Assembly (NCBI RefSeq): GCF_023278185.1
Contig: NZ_CP066356.1
Span: 3,526,001 to 3,590,000 of the forward strand
From: Bradyrhizobium elkanii USDA 76
GTDB taxonomy: Bacteria > Pseudomonadota > Alphaproteobacteria > Rhizobiales > Xanthobacteraceae
Direction: 5' to 3'
DNA length: 64,000 nucleotides
The notes below the pieces were generated by a model that did not search any database, had not been told where the DNA came from, and saw only the letters and a list, made by a program, of their open reading frames with translations. Below, piece after piece: positions 45,606-54,535 of the stretch (position 1 is the stretch's first letter; each line of letters opens with the position of its first letter). The position numbers were made by a program, and so were the translations under genes.

Positions 45606-48600
45606 TCAAGGATCAATCAATCGGCCAAGCTGCGCGTTGGGGTTTGCGGCCGCATTGGCCAGGATTGCCGTGTAATCGGCAATCCAATTCTGGACGGTGT
45701 TTGGCTCGAACAAGTCGTCCTTGCGCCCGCATATGCCGGTCATTCCCGACGGGGTGTCCTTAAGGGTCATCGAAAGCCAAGCGCGATCGATCGGCATGGC
45801 AGACCGTTCCTCCTGGTAGCCGAACGGACGAACCGTCAGATCGGGCAGCCGGAGCGCTCGGCGGAACGCAACTTGGAGAACGAAATAAACTTGAACGAGT
45901 GATGCCGGGCACAAGCCGGTCTCTTCTGCCAGTCGGCTGGCAATGATGTCGAATGGAAGTTCTTGTCTGGCGTAAGCCTCCAGGACGGCCTTGCGCACGC
46001 GATTGAGCGCTTCGCCAAATGTCAGGTCAGCATCAAGTTGGGTACGGATGATCGTTGTGTTCGCGAACGGACCGATCACGCGTTCCGTCCTGAGTTGAGG
46101 CCGATTGGCCATCAAAGTCGCGACACAAATGTCGTTGCGTTCGCTCCGGAGCAACAGCAGGGTCTTGAAACCGGCGAGTAAACTCATGAACAGAGTTGCG
46201 CCCCGGTCACGGCTCATGGCGCTGAGCTGCGTCACCAGATTGTTGGATATTTGAAATGATTCCTGGAGAGTGCGCGAAATCAATTCGCCTCCAACGCTGC
46301 TTTTCGGGGCTGCAAATGGAGGTGAGGCTTTGTCGAGGCACCGCTTCCAGTAAGCGAACTGCCTGTTTGCTTCCTCGGTGCTGGACCACAAACGCTGCCA
46401 GCGAGCGAAATCGGAAAACTGAACCGACGGTTCGGGCAGTTGCACCTTCGCACCGGAAATCGCAGCGGCATAGATCTTCAGAAGCTCTTCCATGAAGATT
46501 GCCATCGACCAGCCATCGATGATGATGTCGTGCATGACCAGAAGCAAAACATGGTCCCTGGCATCGAGCCGGAAGACATAGGCCCGGAACAGTGGCGCAT
46601 TGCTCATGTCGATCGGCGCCAGGGAGCTCCGTTCGGCTTCCAACTTCGCCTTTACCAGCATAAGTTCCTTGGCGCGGGTATCTCCGGTATGCGCCGGGTC
46701 TGCATAATCCTTCACAGCCAGGATCGATCTGACATCGACGTCCGGCACGACGCGAGCCAGAGGGACATCACCCTGCCAGATAAACACCGTGCGCAGCATG
46801 TCGTGCCGACGCACGACCTCGGCAAGGCTCTGCTCGAGCACGGGAATGCTTAGTCGGCCCTGCAATCGATAAGCGAACGGCAGGTTGAACTGGGGCAACC
46901 CGGGTAATTTTCGCTCGATGCGTAGCATGCGCTCCTGCACGATGGAGATTGACTGTGCGCCGTCTGCATCGGCGCGCGAGATCTGCGATGGCGGATCGTG
47001 CGGGCGCGCCAACGAGCCTTCTTTTGATGATTCAAGGCGAAGCGCAAGCGCCGCAACGGTCGACGAATCGAAGATATCCTCGAACGACAGCATGATGCCG
47101 AAGCACTCTTCCACACGCAAAATCAACTGGGTCATGGCAAGTGAATCCACGCCGAGCGCGAAGACATCCTGATCAACGCTGATCCGATCGATGTCCAGGA
47201 TGTCCTTCCAGATACCGGCCAATTGACGCTCCAACTCCGAGCTGGGCGCAACTCCTTTGCCGTCGTCCTGGATTGGTCGAATCTTTGAAAAGCCGGCCGC
47301 AAGTTCATTGCGCTTGATCTTCCCGCCGGGGCCTTTCGGAATCTCCGGTACAATCACGATGAGGCCAGGGACCTTAAACCCGGCCAGGCGTCCTCGGGCA
47401 AAGTCCCGGAGACTCTGTACGCTCACCTTTGCGTCCTGACGCAGCACGATAGCGGCGGCGACGTCCGCGCCTAGTCGCTCATGGGGAACAGGGAAGACAG
47501 CGGCGTCGATCACAGCCGGGTGGCTCAGCAAAGCGCCCTCTACCTCGGCGGGGGCAACCTTCTGGCCGCCCTTATGGATGATCTCCTTGATGCGACCGAC
47601 GATAAAGAGATACCGGTCGGCGTCCAGGTATCCGAGGTCGCCGGTCCGGAACCAGCCGTCCTGAAATGCGGACGCTGTAGCGGCGGCATCATTGTCGTAC
47701 CCCCTGGTTATGGTGGGACCTCGCAGTGCGATCTCTCCACGTTTGCCGGATGGCAGGCGACGGCCGCCCCTGTCCAGTATCCCGATCTCTGGGCCGGCCG
47801 GCCGGCCGACTGAACCGCGCTTTCGCCGCTGCAAGGGATTAGCAGCGATCTGGGTCGCGGCCTCCGTCATGCCGTAGGTGTCTATAACCGGAACACCAAA
47901 CAGCGCTTCCAGTCCGTCGAGCACTTCCGACGACAGGGACGTCGAAGCCGAACGAACGAGCCGCAAGGATGACTGCTGCGCAGCCTGCCTGTAGGGATCC
48001 GCCGCCGCCAATAGTGCGCGATGGATTGCCGGTACCGCCGTGTACCAGGTTGGTCGGAACTCCGTCAGCCAGCCGAAGAACGCTGTCGCATCGAAGCCAG
48101 GCGGACAGACCGTACTGGAGCCTGCCGCAAGCGCGGCCAGAAGTCCCGAGATCAAGCCATGCCCATGAAAGAGAGGCAGTACGCCTAGCAATCGGTCGCG
48201 AGCCTCCAGCTCCAAGGCGGCGCCAACGTTGTCGGCCGACAGACAGACGCTCGCATGGGTCAGAGGGACCGTTTTGGGCCGCGACGTGCTGCCAGATGTC
48301 ATCAGGATGAACGCGTCGTCAGCGCTGGATGCAAACTCGTCGTCAACCAGGAGCTGCGGTGCCCGACCGGCAACACTGAACGCGCCGGCTCCCTCGTTCG
48401 GCCGAATCGACACATCGATCACGGGCACGCCCTGGATTTGGGCGGCGCGTCGGCTGGCCGAATTCAAGTCAGCGTGCGTCAATAGCGCCGCCAGCTGCAA
48501 TTCGTCGAAATAGCGCTGGTATTCATCACAGGTGAACCCCGGATTGAGAGGCACACAAACCGCGCCGGCCGCAACCGTGATCGCCGCTACTGCAGCCTCT

Positions 48601-48854
48601 GGTCCGTCCGGCAACACGATCGCGACCCTGTCAGTTCGGCGCACGCCGACGTTCCGCAACCCGAAAACCACTTCATTTGCCTGCGTCCATAGCGCGCCAT
48701 ACGTCATCGGGCGGCGCGCCGGGGCCAGAATGGCATAGCGCTCCGGCGCAGTTTCCGCATGGTCGGCGAGGAGGTCTCGAACGCACGGAAAGGGGCGTCT
48801 TCCGGCGCTCTTGCGTGCGTTACCTTTCCGCAATTCCTTGACAATATTCGACAA
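45606..48854 (-). CDS. Single-module A-PCP-C nonribosomal-peptide-synthetase-like enzyme
   Basis: A 1082-residue protein. The adenylation domain (about 25-540) has core A3 TSGSTSRPK (T186-K194; the usual Gly after the second Thr is Ser), A5 DTYGMTEA, A7 WFRTGDLGYL and the A10 lysine in GKIKRNEL. A carrier domain (about 555-630) has the phosphopantetheine serine S571 in LGVDSLAM. A condensation domain (about 650-1075) follows, but its HHxxxDG motif reads HDIIIDG (H775-G781), with Asp in place of the second, catalytic His. There is no thioesterase. The order is reversed from C-A-PCP, so the enzyme loads its own carrier and may hand the acyl group to an outside nucleophile. The substrate is unknown. 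It stands alone, flanked by non-biosynthetic genes. Confidence 0.88.
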   Translation of the reverse strand: MSNIVKELRKGNARKSAGRRPFPCVRDLLADHAETAPERYAILAPARRPMTYGALWTQANEVVFGLRNVGVRRTDRVAIVLPDGPEAAVAAITVAAGAVCVPLNPGFTCDEYQRYFDELQLAALLTHADLNSASRRAAQIQGVPVIDVSIRPNEGAGAFSVAGRAPQLLVDDEFASSADDAFILMTSGSTSRPKTVPLTHASVCLSADNVGAALELEARDRLLGVLPLFHGHGLISGLLAALAAGSSTVCPPGFDATAFFGWLTEFRPTWYTAVPAIHRALLAAADPYRQAAQQSSLRLVRSASTSLSSEVLDGLEALFGVPVIDTYGMTEAATQIAANPLQRRKRGSVGRPAGPEIGILDRGGRRLPSGKRGEIALRGPTITRGYDNDAAATASAFQDGWFRTGDLGYLDADRYLFIVGRIKEIIHKGGQKVAPAEVEGALLSHPAVIDAAVFPVPHERLGADVAAAIVLRQDAKVSVQSLRDFARGRLAGFKVPGLIVIVPEIPKGPGGKIKRNELAAGFSKIRPIQDDGKGVAPSSELERQLAGIWKDILDIDRISVDQDVFALGVDSLAMTQLILRVEECFGIMLSFEDIFDSSTVAALALRLESSKEGSLARPHDPPSQISRADADGAQSISIVQERMLRIERKLPGLPQFNLPFAYRLQGRLSIPVLEQSLAEVVRRHDMLRTVFIWQGDVPLARVVPDVDVRSILAVKDYADPAHTGDTRAKELMLVKAKLEAERSSLAPIDMSNAPLFRAYVFRLDARDHVLLLVMHDIIIDGWSMAIFMEELLKIYAAAISGAKVQLPEPSVQFSDFARWQRLWSSTEEANRQFAYWKRCLDKASPPFAAPKSSVGGELISRTLQESFQISNNLVTQLSAMSRDRGATLFMSLLAGFKTLLLLRSERNDICVATLMANRPQLRTERVIGPFANTTIIRTQLDADLTFGEALNRVRKAVLEAYARQELPFDIIASRLAEETGLCPASLVQVYFVLQVAFRRALRLPDLTVRPFGYQEERSAMPIDRAWLSMTLKDTPSGMTGICGRKDDLFEPNTVQNWIADYTAILANAAANPNAQLGRLIDP

Positions 48855-49181
48855 CGCCGCCCCTCTTCGTCAATGTCGCTCCGTATACTGAACTGGTGAA
48901 GTCAATTCCCAGAACCCTCAAACACATCGAAGGCGAGAATACGCGGATAGCATCGTCGGGCAATCGACCGCGGGCGCCTCGGCTGCGCTCAGGCAAGTTG
49001 CCCGTTCTGACAGCGTGGGGAGAGGATGTATGCGCAATTTCGGAATATTAGAAGAATATCCCTGAGTTGCCCGACGTGTCAAGTTGCCTGGTCGATCCCG
49101 GCAGCGGCCGACTCCTTTGCATGGGGTTGTTTTCGATATTTTGGCAGCGCCGCCTGCGACGGCCCCATCACTCATCCCGCT
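48855..49181. other. 327-nt gap, probable promoter region of the A-PCP-C gene
   Basis: No credible gene. A fragment near 49176 (CATCCCGCTTTAGTG) is related to the AAAGCGGGATG repeat remnant seen at 6980. No operator was recognised. Confidence 0.35.
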
Positions 49182-49607
49182 TTAGTGCCGCACCACCAGC
49201 ACCGAGCATTTGGCGTAGCGCACCACGTGGCCGGCATTTGAGCCGAGGAAGTAGGTGCGCATCGCCGGGCGGTGCGAGGTCATCACGATCAGGTCGGCCT
49301 TCATGGCCGCGGCCTCCTCGAGGATCTCGTGATAGATGCCGCCCTGGCGGACCACGCCCGAGATGCGGGAGGGCGCGATGCCGGATTCGCGCGCGACGAT
49401 CGCAAGCGCTTCTTCCGACGTCTCACGTTGCTGGCTGTCGAAATCCGCCGGCACATATTCGGCGAGCATCACCGGCGTCATCGGCAGCACGTTGAGCAGA
49501 CGCACCGTCCCGTTCCATGTTTGCGACAATGTTGCAGCGGTTGCGATCGCCGGCTTCGCCAGATCGGTATCGGCGAGGTCGATTGGAACGAGAATGGATT
49601 TGTACAT
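49182..49607 (-). CDS. Universal stress protein (UspA family)
   Basis: A 141-residue Usp domain: MYKSILVPIDLADTDLAKPA at the N terminus and the C-terminal ATP-loop region DLIVMTSHRPAMRTYFLGSN, AGHVVRYAKCSVLVVR. The G-2x-G-9x-G(S/T) nucleotide motif is present in modified form, so ATP binding is possible. The start at 49607 is fixed by AGGAGG just upstream. Stress-linked role; exact function unknown. Confidence 0.9.
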   Translation of the reverse strand: MYKSILVPIDLADTDLAKPAIATAATLSQTWNGTVRLLNVLPMTPVMLAEYVPADFDSQQRETSEEALAIVARESGIAPSRISGVVRQGGIYHEILEEAAAMKADLIVMTSHRPAMRTYFLGSNAGHVVRYAKCSVLVVRH

Positions 49608-49763
49608 CTGCGCCTCCTGTCCGCGATTGGTCTGGAGCCGTTTGGTCCCTGTGCCCGGGACGCGCGCCTTCTTATTCTTGAAGTCGTTCTGTATCGACGC
49701 GAACCGGTCCCCCTGTCGCGCAGATGTCAATATAGCATGGCGGAGCGGCGCTGTCCGCTTGCG

Positions 49764-50306
49764 TCAGCTGCGCGAGGCTTGCTTCAACAGTTTAGGGCTG
49801 ACGAACAGGACGAGCTTGCCGCGCCGGAACGAGACGTCGTTCCAGTCGTCGATCGCGAAGTCGAAGACGGCGAGCCCCGAGGTCGGCAGATTGTCGCGAA
49901 GCGCGCGCTTTGCGGCCTCGTCGCCGCTGCCGGTCAGCGTCAGCGCGAGCTCGTGCATGCCGGGGTTATGGCCGATCAGCATCAGCCGCTTCGGATCGGT
50001 GACCGAAGCCATCCGGATCGCGGTCAGCAAATGCACCGGATCGGCGCCGTAGAGCTCCGGCACGAATTCGACTTTCGGCGCATGTCCGGCGCCCTTCAGC
50101 GCCTCGCGCACGATGTCCCAGGTCTGCGTGGTGCGGACTGCCGGCGAGACCAGGGCCAGATTGGGCAGGGGCGGATGACGGGCGATCCAGCCGCCGATCT
50201 CGGCCGCATCGCGGTGGCCGCGCTCGTCGAGGCGGCGGTCCTGGTCGTGCCCCGAAGGCGCGTCGTGTTCGGTCTTGGCGTGACGCAGCAGCAGCAAACG
50301 GCGCAT
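49764..50306 (-). CDS. SixA-like histidine phosphatase
   Basis: A 180-residue phosphoglycerate-mutase-fold protein. The RHG-type motif is RHAKTEHD (R8, H9), and the second catalytic His is in MLIGHNPGMHELA. Length and the RHA variant match SixA, which removes phosphate from Hpt domains of histidine kinases (or from phosphotransferase proteins). The actual substrate is unknown; the Hpt protein at 25015 is a conceivable partner but not linked by position. Confidence 0.85.
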   Translation of the reverse strand: MRRLLLLRHAKTEHDAPSGHDQDRRLDERGHRDAAEIGGWIARHPPLPNLALVSPAVRTTQTWDIVREALKGAGHAPKVEFVPELYGADPVHLLTAIRMASVTDPKRLMLIGHNPGMHELALTLTGSGDEAAKRALRDNLPTSGLAVFDFAIDDWNDVSFRRGKLVLFVSPKLLKQASRS

Positions 50307-50400
50307 GGACTTCCATTCTCGATTCGGTCAGGTCGAATTAATCTACAGGCTCATGCCCTGGACAAGGTGACAAGCGCCGCAGCGGTTCGTAAGAAACGCC

Positions 50401-51897
50401 ATGAGCGAGAGTTCCACAAGTGCGGCAGACGGCCCCGATCAGGCGGACTCGCCGTTCGGCGACCGTCTGGCGTTTGACCTCGACGTCGACATTTGCGTGG
50501 TCGGGGCCGGCCTGGCCGGCCTGACCGTGGCGCGTGAGGCGGCGCGGCTCGGGGCGAGCGTCGCGGTGCTCGAGGGCCGCCAGATCGGCTGGAACGCCTC
50601 CGGTCATCATCTCGGCACCGTGATGCCGGGATTCGGCCTGCCGATGACGGATGTGATCGAGCGCGTCGGCCTCGACGATGCCCGCGAATTGTGGGCATTG
50701 TCGAAGGAGGGCGCCGATTATGTCCGCGCCACCGCTACCGAAGATTTGATCCCCGGCATCAAGCCGAGCGATGGCGCGCTGGAGGTCTCCAATGTCGATG
50801 TCGGCGAGGCGCTGATCAGCCGTCTGCAGACATTGGGCGAGGATTTCGCGACCGAGGTCGAGGGCTGGCAGGTCGATCGCGTGCGCAGCGTGCTCAGGAC
50901 CGGCCGCTATTTCCACGGCACCTATTATCCGAAGGCGTTCCAGATCGACGGCCGCAAATATGTGCATGGCCTCGCCGCGCTGGCGATGCGGGCGGGCGTG
51001 CGGATCTTCGAGGAGACGCCGGTCGTCAGCATCGATTTTTCCGGCATCCGCAAACGCATCGTGACGCCGACGGCGCGGCTGCGCGCCAACCATATTGTCC
51101 TCGCCGGCAATATCCATCTCGGTGCGCCGTTGAAGCGCTTGTCCGATACGCTGCTGCCGGTGTGGCGCTACGCGGCGTTGACCGAGCCGCTCGGGGAGCG
51201 GCTGGCGGAGACCATCGCCTTTCCCGGCTCGGTCGTCGACAGCCACGGCATCGACCATTTCCGTGTCGTCGATGGCGATCGGCTGTTGTGGGCGAGCCCC
51301 GAAACCACCTGGGACGCACGGCCGAAGCGGCTTGGCGGGGCGGTGCAGCGCCGCATCGCCACGGTGTTTCCACAACTCGGCAAGGTTCCGATCGCGGAGA
51401 TGTTCGGTGGCGCGGTCGGCGTCACCGTGCATGGCATGCCGCAGATCGGCCAGTTGCGCCGGGGCCTGTGGGTGGCGAGCGGCTTTGGCCGGCAGGGGCT
51501 CAACACCTCGGCGCTCGCCGGGCAGCTGATCGCGCGCAGCATCCTGCGGGGCGACGACCGCTGGCGGCTGTTCTCGCCGTTCGAGCTGGTCTGGGCCGGC
51601 GGCACCACCGGCCGCGTCGCCGGTCATTTCGTCAGCCTGTGGACGAGGGGCGCCGCGTCCGCGGCGGGTGTTCTGGCGCGCTACCGCGAGGGTGCACGTG
51701 CGAAGGAGCGCCTGCGCGAGGCGCGGCTCGCCGAGGCCAATCTCAGGGCGGGAACCAGGGGACCCGCAGCCCGCCGCCCGCCCCCGTCGGGGGTGCGGCC
51801 GGCGCGGCCGCCCGCGCCGAGGTCGATCGAGGAAGGCGAGGCGCCGTATCCGGACGCCTCGCAAGAAAGTGAGCGGATCTCCGACGGGCGGATGTAA
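50401..51897 (+). CDS. DAO-family FAD-dependent oxidoreductase
   Basis: A 498-residue protein with an N-terminal FAD Rossmann motif (VDICVVGAGLAGLTVAREAA) and a DAO-family frame (GRQIGWNASGHHLGTVMPGF, then the C-terminal GLWVASGFGRQGLNTSALAG). It resembles amine oxidases such as gamma-glutamylputrescine oxidase, which oxidise C-N bonds. The substrate is not known. The last 80 residues are Arg/Pro/Glu-rich and probably disordered. It is divergent from the SixA-like gene. Confidence 0.83.
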   Translation: MSESSTSAADGPDQADSPFGDRLAFDLDVDICVVGAGLAGLTVAREAARLGASVAVLEGRQIGWNASGHHLGTVMPGFGLPMTDVIERVGLDDARELWALSKEGADYVRATATEDLIPGIKPSDGALEVSNVDVGEALISRLQTLGEDFATEVEGWQVDRVRSVLRTGRYFHGTYYPKAFQIDGRKYVHGLAALAMRAGVRIFEETPVVSIDFSGIRKRIVTPTARLRANHIVLAGNIHLGAPLKRLSDTLLPVWRYAALTEPLGERLAETIAFPGSVVDSHGIDHFRVVDGDRLLWASPETTWDARPKRLGGAVQRRIATVFPQLGKVPIAEMFGGAVGVTVHGMPQIGQLRRGLWVASGFGRQGLNTSALAGQLIARSILRGDDRWRLFSPFELVWAGGTTGRVAGHFVSLWTRGAASAAGVLARYREGARAKERLREARLAEANLRAGTRGPAARRPPPSGVRPARPPAPRSIEEGEAPYPDASQESERISDGRM

Positions 51898-51972
51898 CGT
51901 CCGCCGGCGGGGTTCGTATTTGTTGACGAACCTCGGGCACGCCCTCCTGAGCCGTCCGCACGGAGATGATTG

Positions 51973-52473
<501 letters not shown>

Positions 52474-52511
52474 CATTCCTTCCCGGCAATTGTTGCCGCT
52501 CCCGGCAAATG

Positions 52512-52542
52512 TGCCCCGGTCGAACGACCGGGGCATTTTTTT
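52512..52542 (+). terminator. Rho-independent terminator after msrB
   Basis: Ten-base perfect arms TGCCCCGGTC and complement, with a GAAC loop, followed by seven T. It isolates msrB from the flagellar operon that begins next. Confidence 0.93.
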
Positions 52543-52573
52543 CAAGCGGATGATTTTGTTACGTTTTGTTTCG

Positions 52574-52588
52574 TGGCACGACCTTTGC
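52574..52588 (+). promoter_or_regulatory. Sigma-54 promoter of the flgE operon
   Basis: TGGCAC-GACCT-TTGC is an exact match to the -24/-12 consensus TGGCAC-N5-TTGC. It lies 68 nt upstream of flgE, leaving room for a start site near 52600. An activator of the FlbD/NtrC type would be required. Confidence 0.85.
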
Positions 52589-52656
52589 GACATGCTCCGC
52601 CGATGCGGCCATTCCTGTGATTGCCAGCCGCCGGGAATCGAATTGGAGAACATGTC

Positions 52657-54489
52657 ATGGGTATCTTCGGCGCTCTCACGACGGCTGTCGGTGGCTTGCG
52701 CGCGGGGTCTTACGCGCTCGAAAACATCTCCGGCAACATCGCCAACTCGCAGACCACGGCCTTCAAGCGCATCGATACCTCATTCCTCGACCTCGTCCCG
52801 CAGACCGCGCTGACCGCGCAGCTCGCCGGCGGCGTCACCGCGCAGTCCCGCTCGACCAACTCGGTGCAGGGCGACGTGCAGTCGGCATCGGTCGCGACCT
52901 TCATGGCGATCAACGGCAACGGTTTCTTCGCGGTGCAGAAGCCTGGCAGCTTCACCGACGGTGCGCCGGTGTTCGACGGCGTTGACCGCTATACCCGCCG
53001 CGGCGATTTCCAGCTCAACAAGGACGGCTATCTCGTCAACGGCGCCGGCTACTATCTCGAGGGCGTGCCGATCGACCCGACCACTGGCAACCCGGCAGGC
53101 TCATCGCCGCAGGTGCTGCAATTCAAGAACGACTTCCTGCCGGCGCAGCAGACCACCAAGATCGACTATCGCGCCAACCTCGCGTCCTATCCCTTGACCA
53201 CCGCGCACGACACCTCGGTTCCCGGCTCCGAGCTGATCCGGCCGGGCGCGTTCAGCAGTGGAAATAATCCGTTGGTGCTGGGCACGCCGGCTGCGCCGTA
53301 TACCGATTCCGCGATCACCGGCACCGCGCAAAACAACAAGGCGACGCCGTCGGTGGCCATCACCGCCGCGACCCTGCTCTCGGGCGCAGCCGGCACCGAT
53401 TCGATCAATACCAACTTCAGCGCCGGCTCTGCCGGCCCGCCCGTCGTGCCCGCCGACACGATCACGGTCAACGGGACCGTCATCACCTTCGTGGCGTCGG
53501 GGGCGACCGGCAACCAGCTCAACGTCACCGACAGCATCGGAACGCTGCTCGCGAAGATCGACGCGATTACCGGTACCACGACGCCATCGACGATCAGCGG
53601 CGGCAAGATCACCTTGCACTCCGGCAAATTGGCCGATCTCAACGTGACGAGCTCGAACTCGACCGCCTTCGCAGCGCTCGGCTTCACCGGGTCGGCGGTT
53701 GCGGTTCGCGGCGGCGGCGGCACGGTCGGCACCGGCCAGGTTATCGGCAACGACAACTCGACCTTCCTGAACGAATCCGTCTCGGGCGGCGCCGTCACCG
53801 CCTACGACGTGTCGGGCGCGCCGGTGAATCTGCAATTCCGCTGGGCCAAAACCGACAGCTCCTCGCTGGGCAGCGGACATACCGATACCTGGAACCTATT
53901 CTATCAGGTCAATCCCAATGCGACCGGCACACAGGTCTCCTGGCAGAACGTCAACGTCAACTTCACCTTCGCCTCGAACGGCCAGATGTCGCCGGCGATC
54001 TCCTCGGTGGCGCTCACCAATGCCGTCGTCAACGGCGTGTCACTCGGCAGCCCCGTGATCAATTTCGGCTCCGGCGGCGTGACCCAGTTCGCCGACGCCA
54101 ACGGCAACGTTCAGGTCAACCAGATCCAGCAGGACGGTTTCCCCGCCGGCCAGCTGCAGTCGGTCAGCGTCTCCACCAACGGCCGCATCGTCGGCAACTA
54201 TACCAACGGCCGCAACATCGACCTCGCCGAAATCTCGGTGGCGACCTTCAACGGCACCAACTTCCTCAAGCGCATCGACGGCGGTGCGTTCGAGGCGACC
54301 GACGAGTCCGGCGCGGCGCTGTTCGGCAAGGCCGGCACCATCGTCGGTTCCTCGCTCGAGAGCTCGAACACCGATATTGCCGACGAGTTCACCAAGCTGA
54401 TCGTGACCCAGCAGGCCTATTCGGCGAACACCAAGGTGATCACCACGACCAATTCGATGGTGCAGGATCTCCTGAACGTGGTGCGCTGA
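52657..54489 (+). CDS. flgE: Flagellar hook protein FlgE
   Basis: A 610-residue hook subunit. The N terminus MGIFGALTTAVGGLRAGSYA, LENISGNIANSQTTAFKRID and the C terminus (FTKLIVTQQAYSANTKVITT, TNSMVQDLLNVVR) form the D0 coiled-coil ends of axial proteins. It is much longer than enteric FlgE (about 400) because of an inserted middle, including a module at about 239-350 also found in FlgL. RBS TTGGAG upstream of ATG 52657. First gene of a flgE-flgK-flgL operon with a sigma-54 promoter. Confidence 0.95.
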   Translation: MGIFGALTTAVGGLRAGSYALENISGNIANSQTTAFKRIDTSFLDLVPQTALTAQLAGGVTAQSRSTNSVQGDVQSASVATFMAINGNGFFAVQKPGSFTDGAPVFDGVDRYTRRGDFQLNKDGYLVNGAGYYLEGVPIDPTTGNPAGSSPQVLQFKNDFLPAQQTTKIDYRANLASYPLTTAHDTSVPGSELIRPGAFSSGNNPLVLGTPAAPYTDSAITGTAQNNKATPSVAITAATLLSGAAGTDSINTNFSAGSAGPPVVPADTITVNGTVITFVASGATGNQLNVTDSIGTLLAKIDAITGTTTPSTISGGKITLHSGKLADLNVTSSNSTAFAALGFTGSAVAVRGGGGTVGTGQVIGNDNSTFLNESVSGGAVTAYDVSGAPVNLQFRWAKTDSSSLGSGHTDTWNLFYQVNPNATGTQVSWQNVNVNFTFASNGQMSPAISSVALTNAVVNGVSLGSPVINFGSGGVTQFADANGNVQVNQIQQDGFPAGQLQSVSVSTNGRIVGNYTNGRNIDLAEISVATFNGTNFLKRIDGGAFEATDESGAALFGKAGTIVGSSLESSNTDIADEFTKLIVTQQAYSANTKVITTTNSMVQDLLNVVR

Positions 54490-54535
54490 TCGCGTCGTTG
54501 CTGCACGTGTGAAGAAGTAAAGGCGAGTACACATC

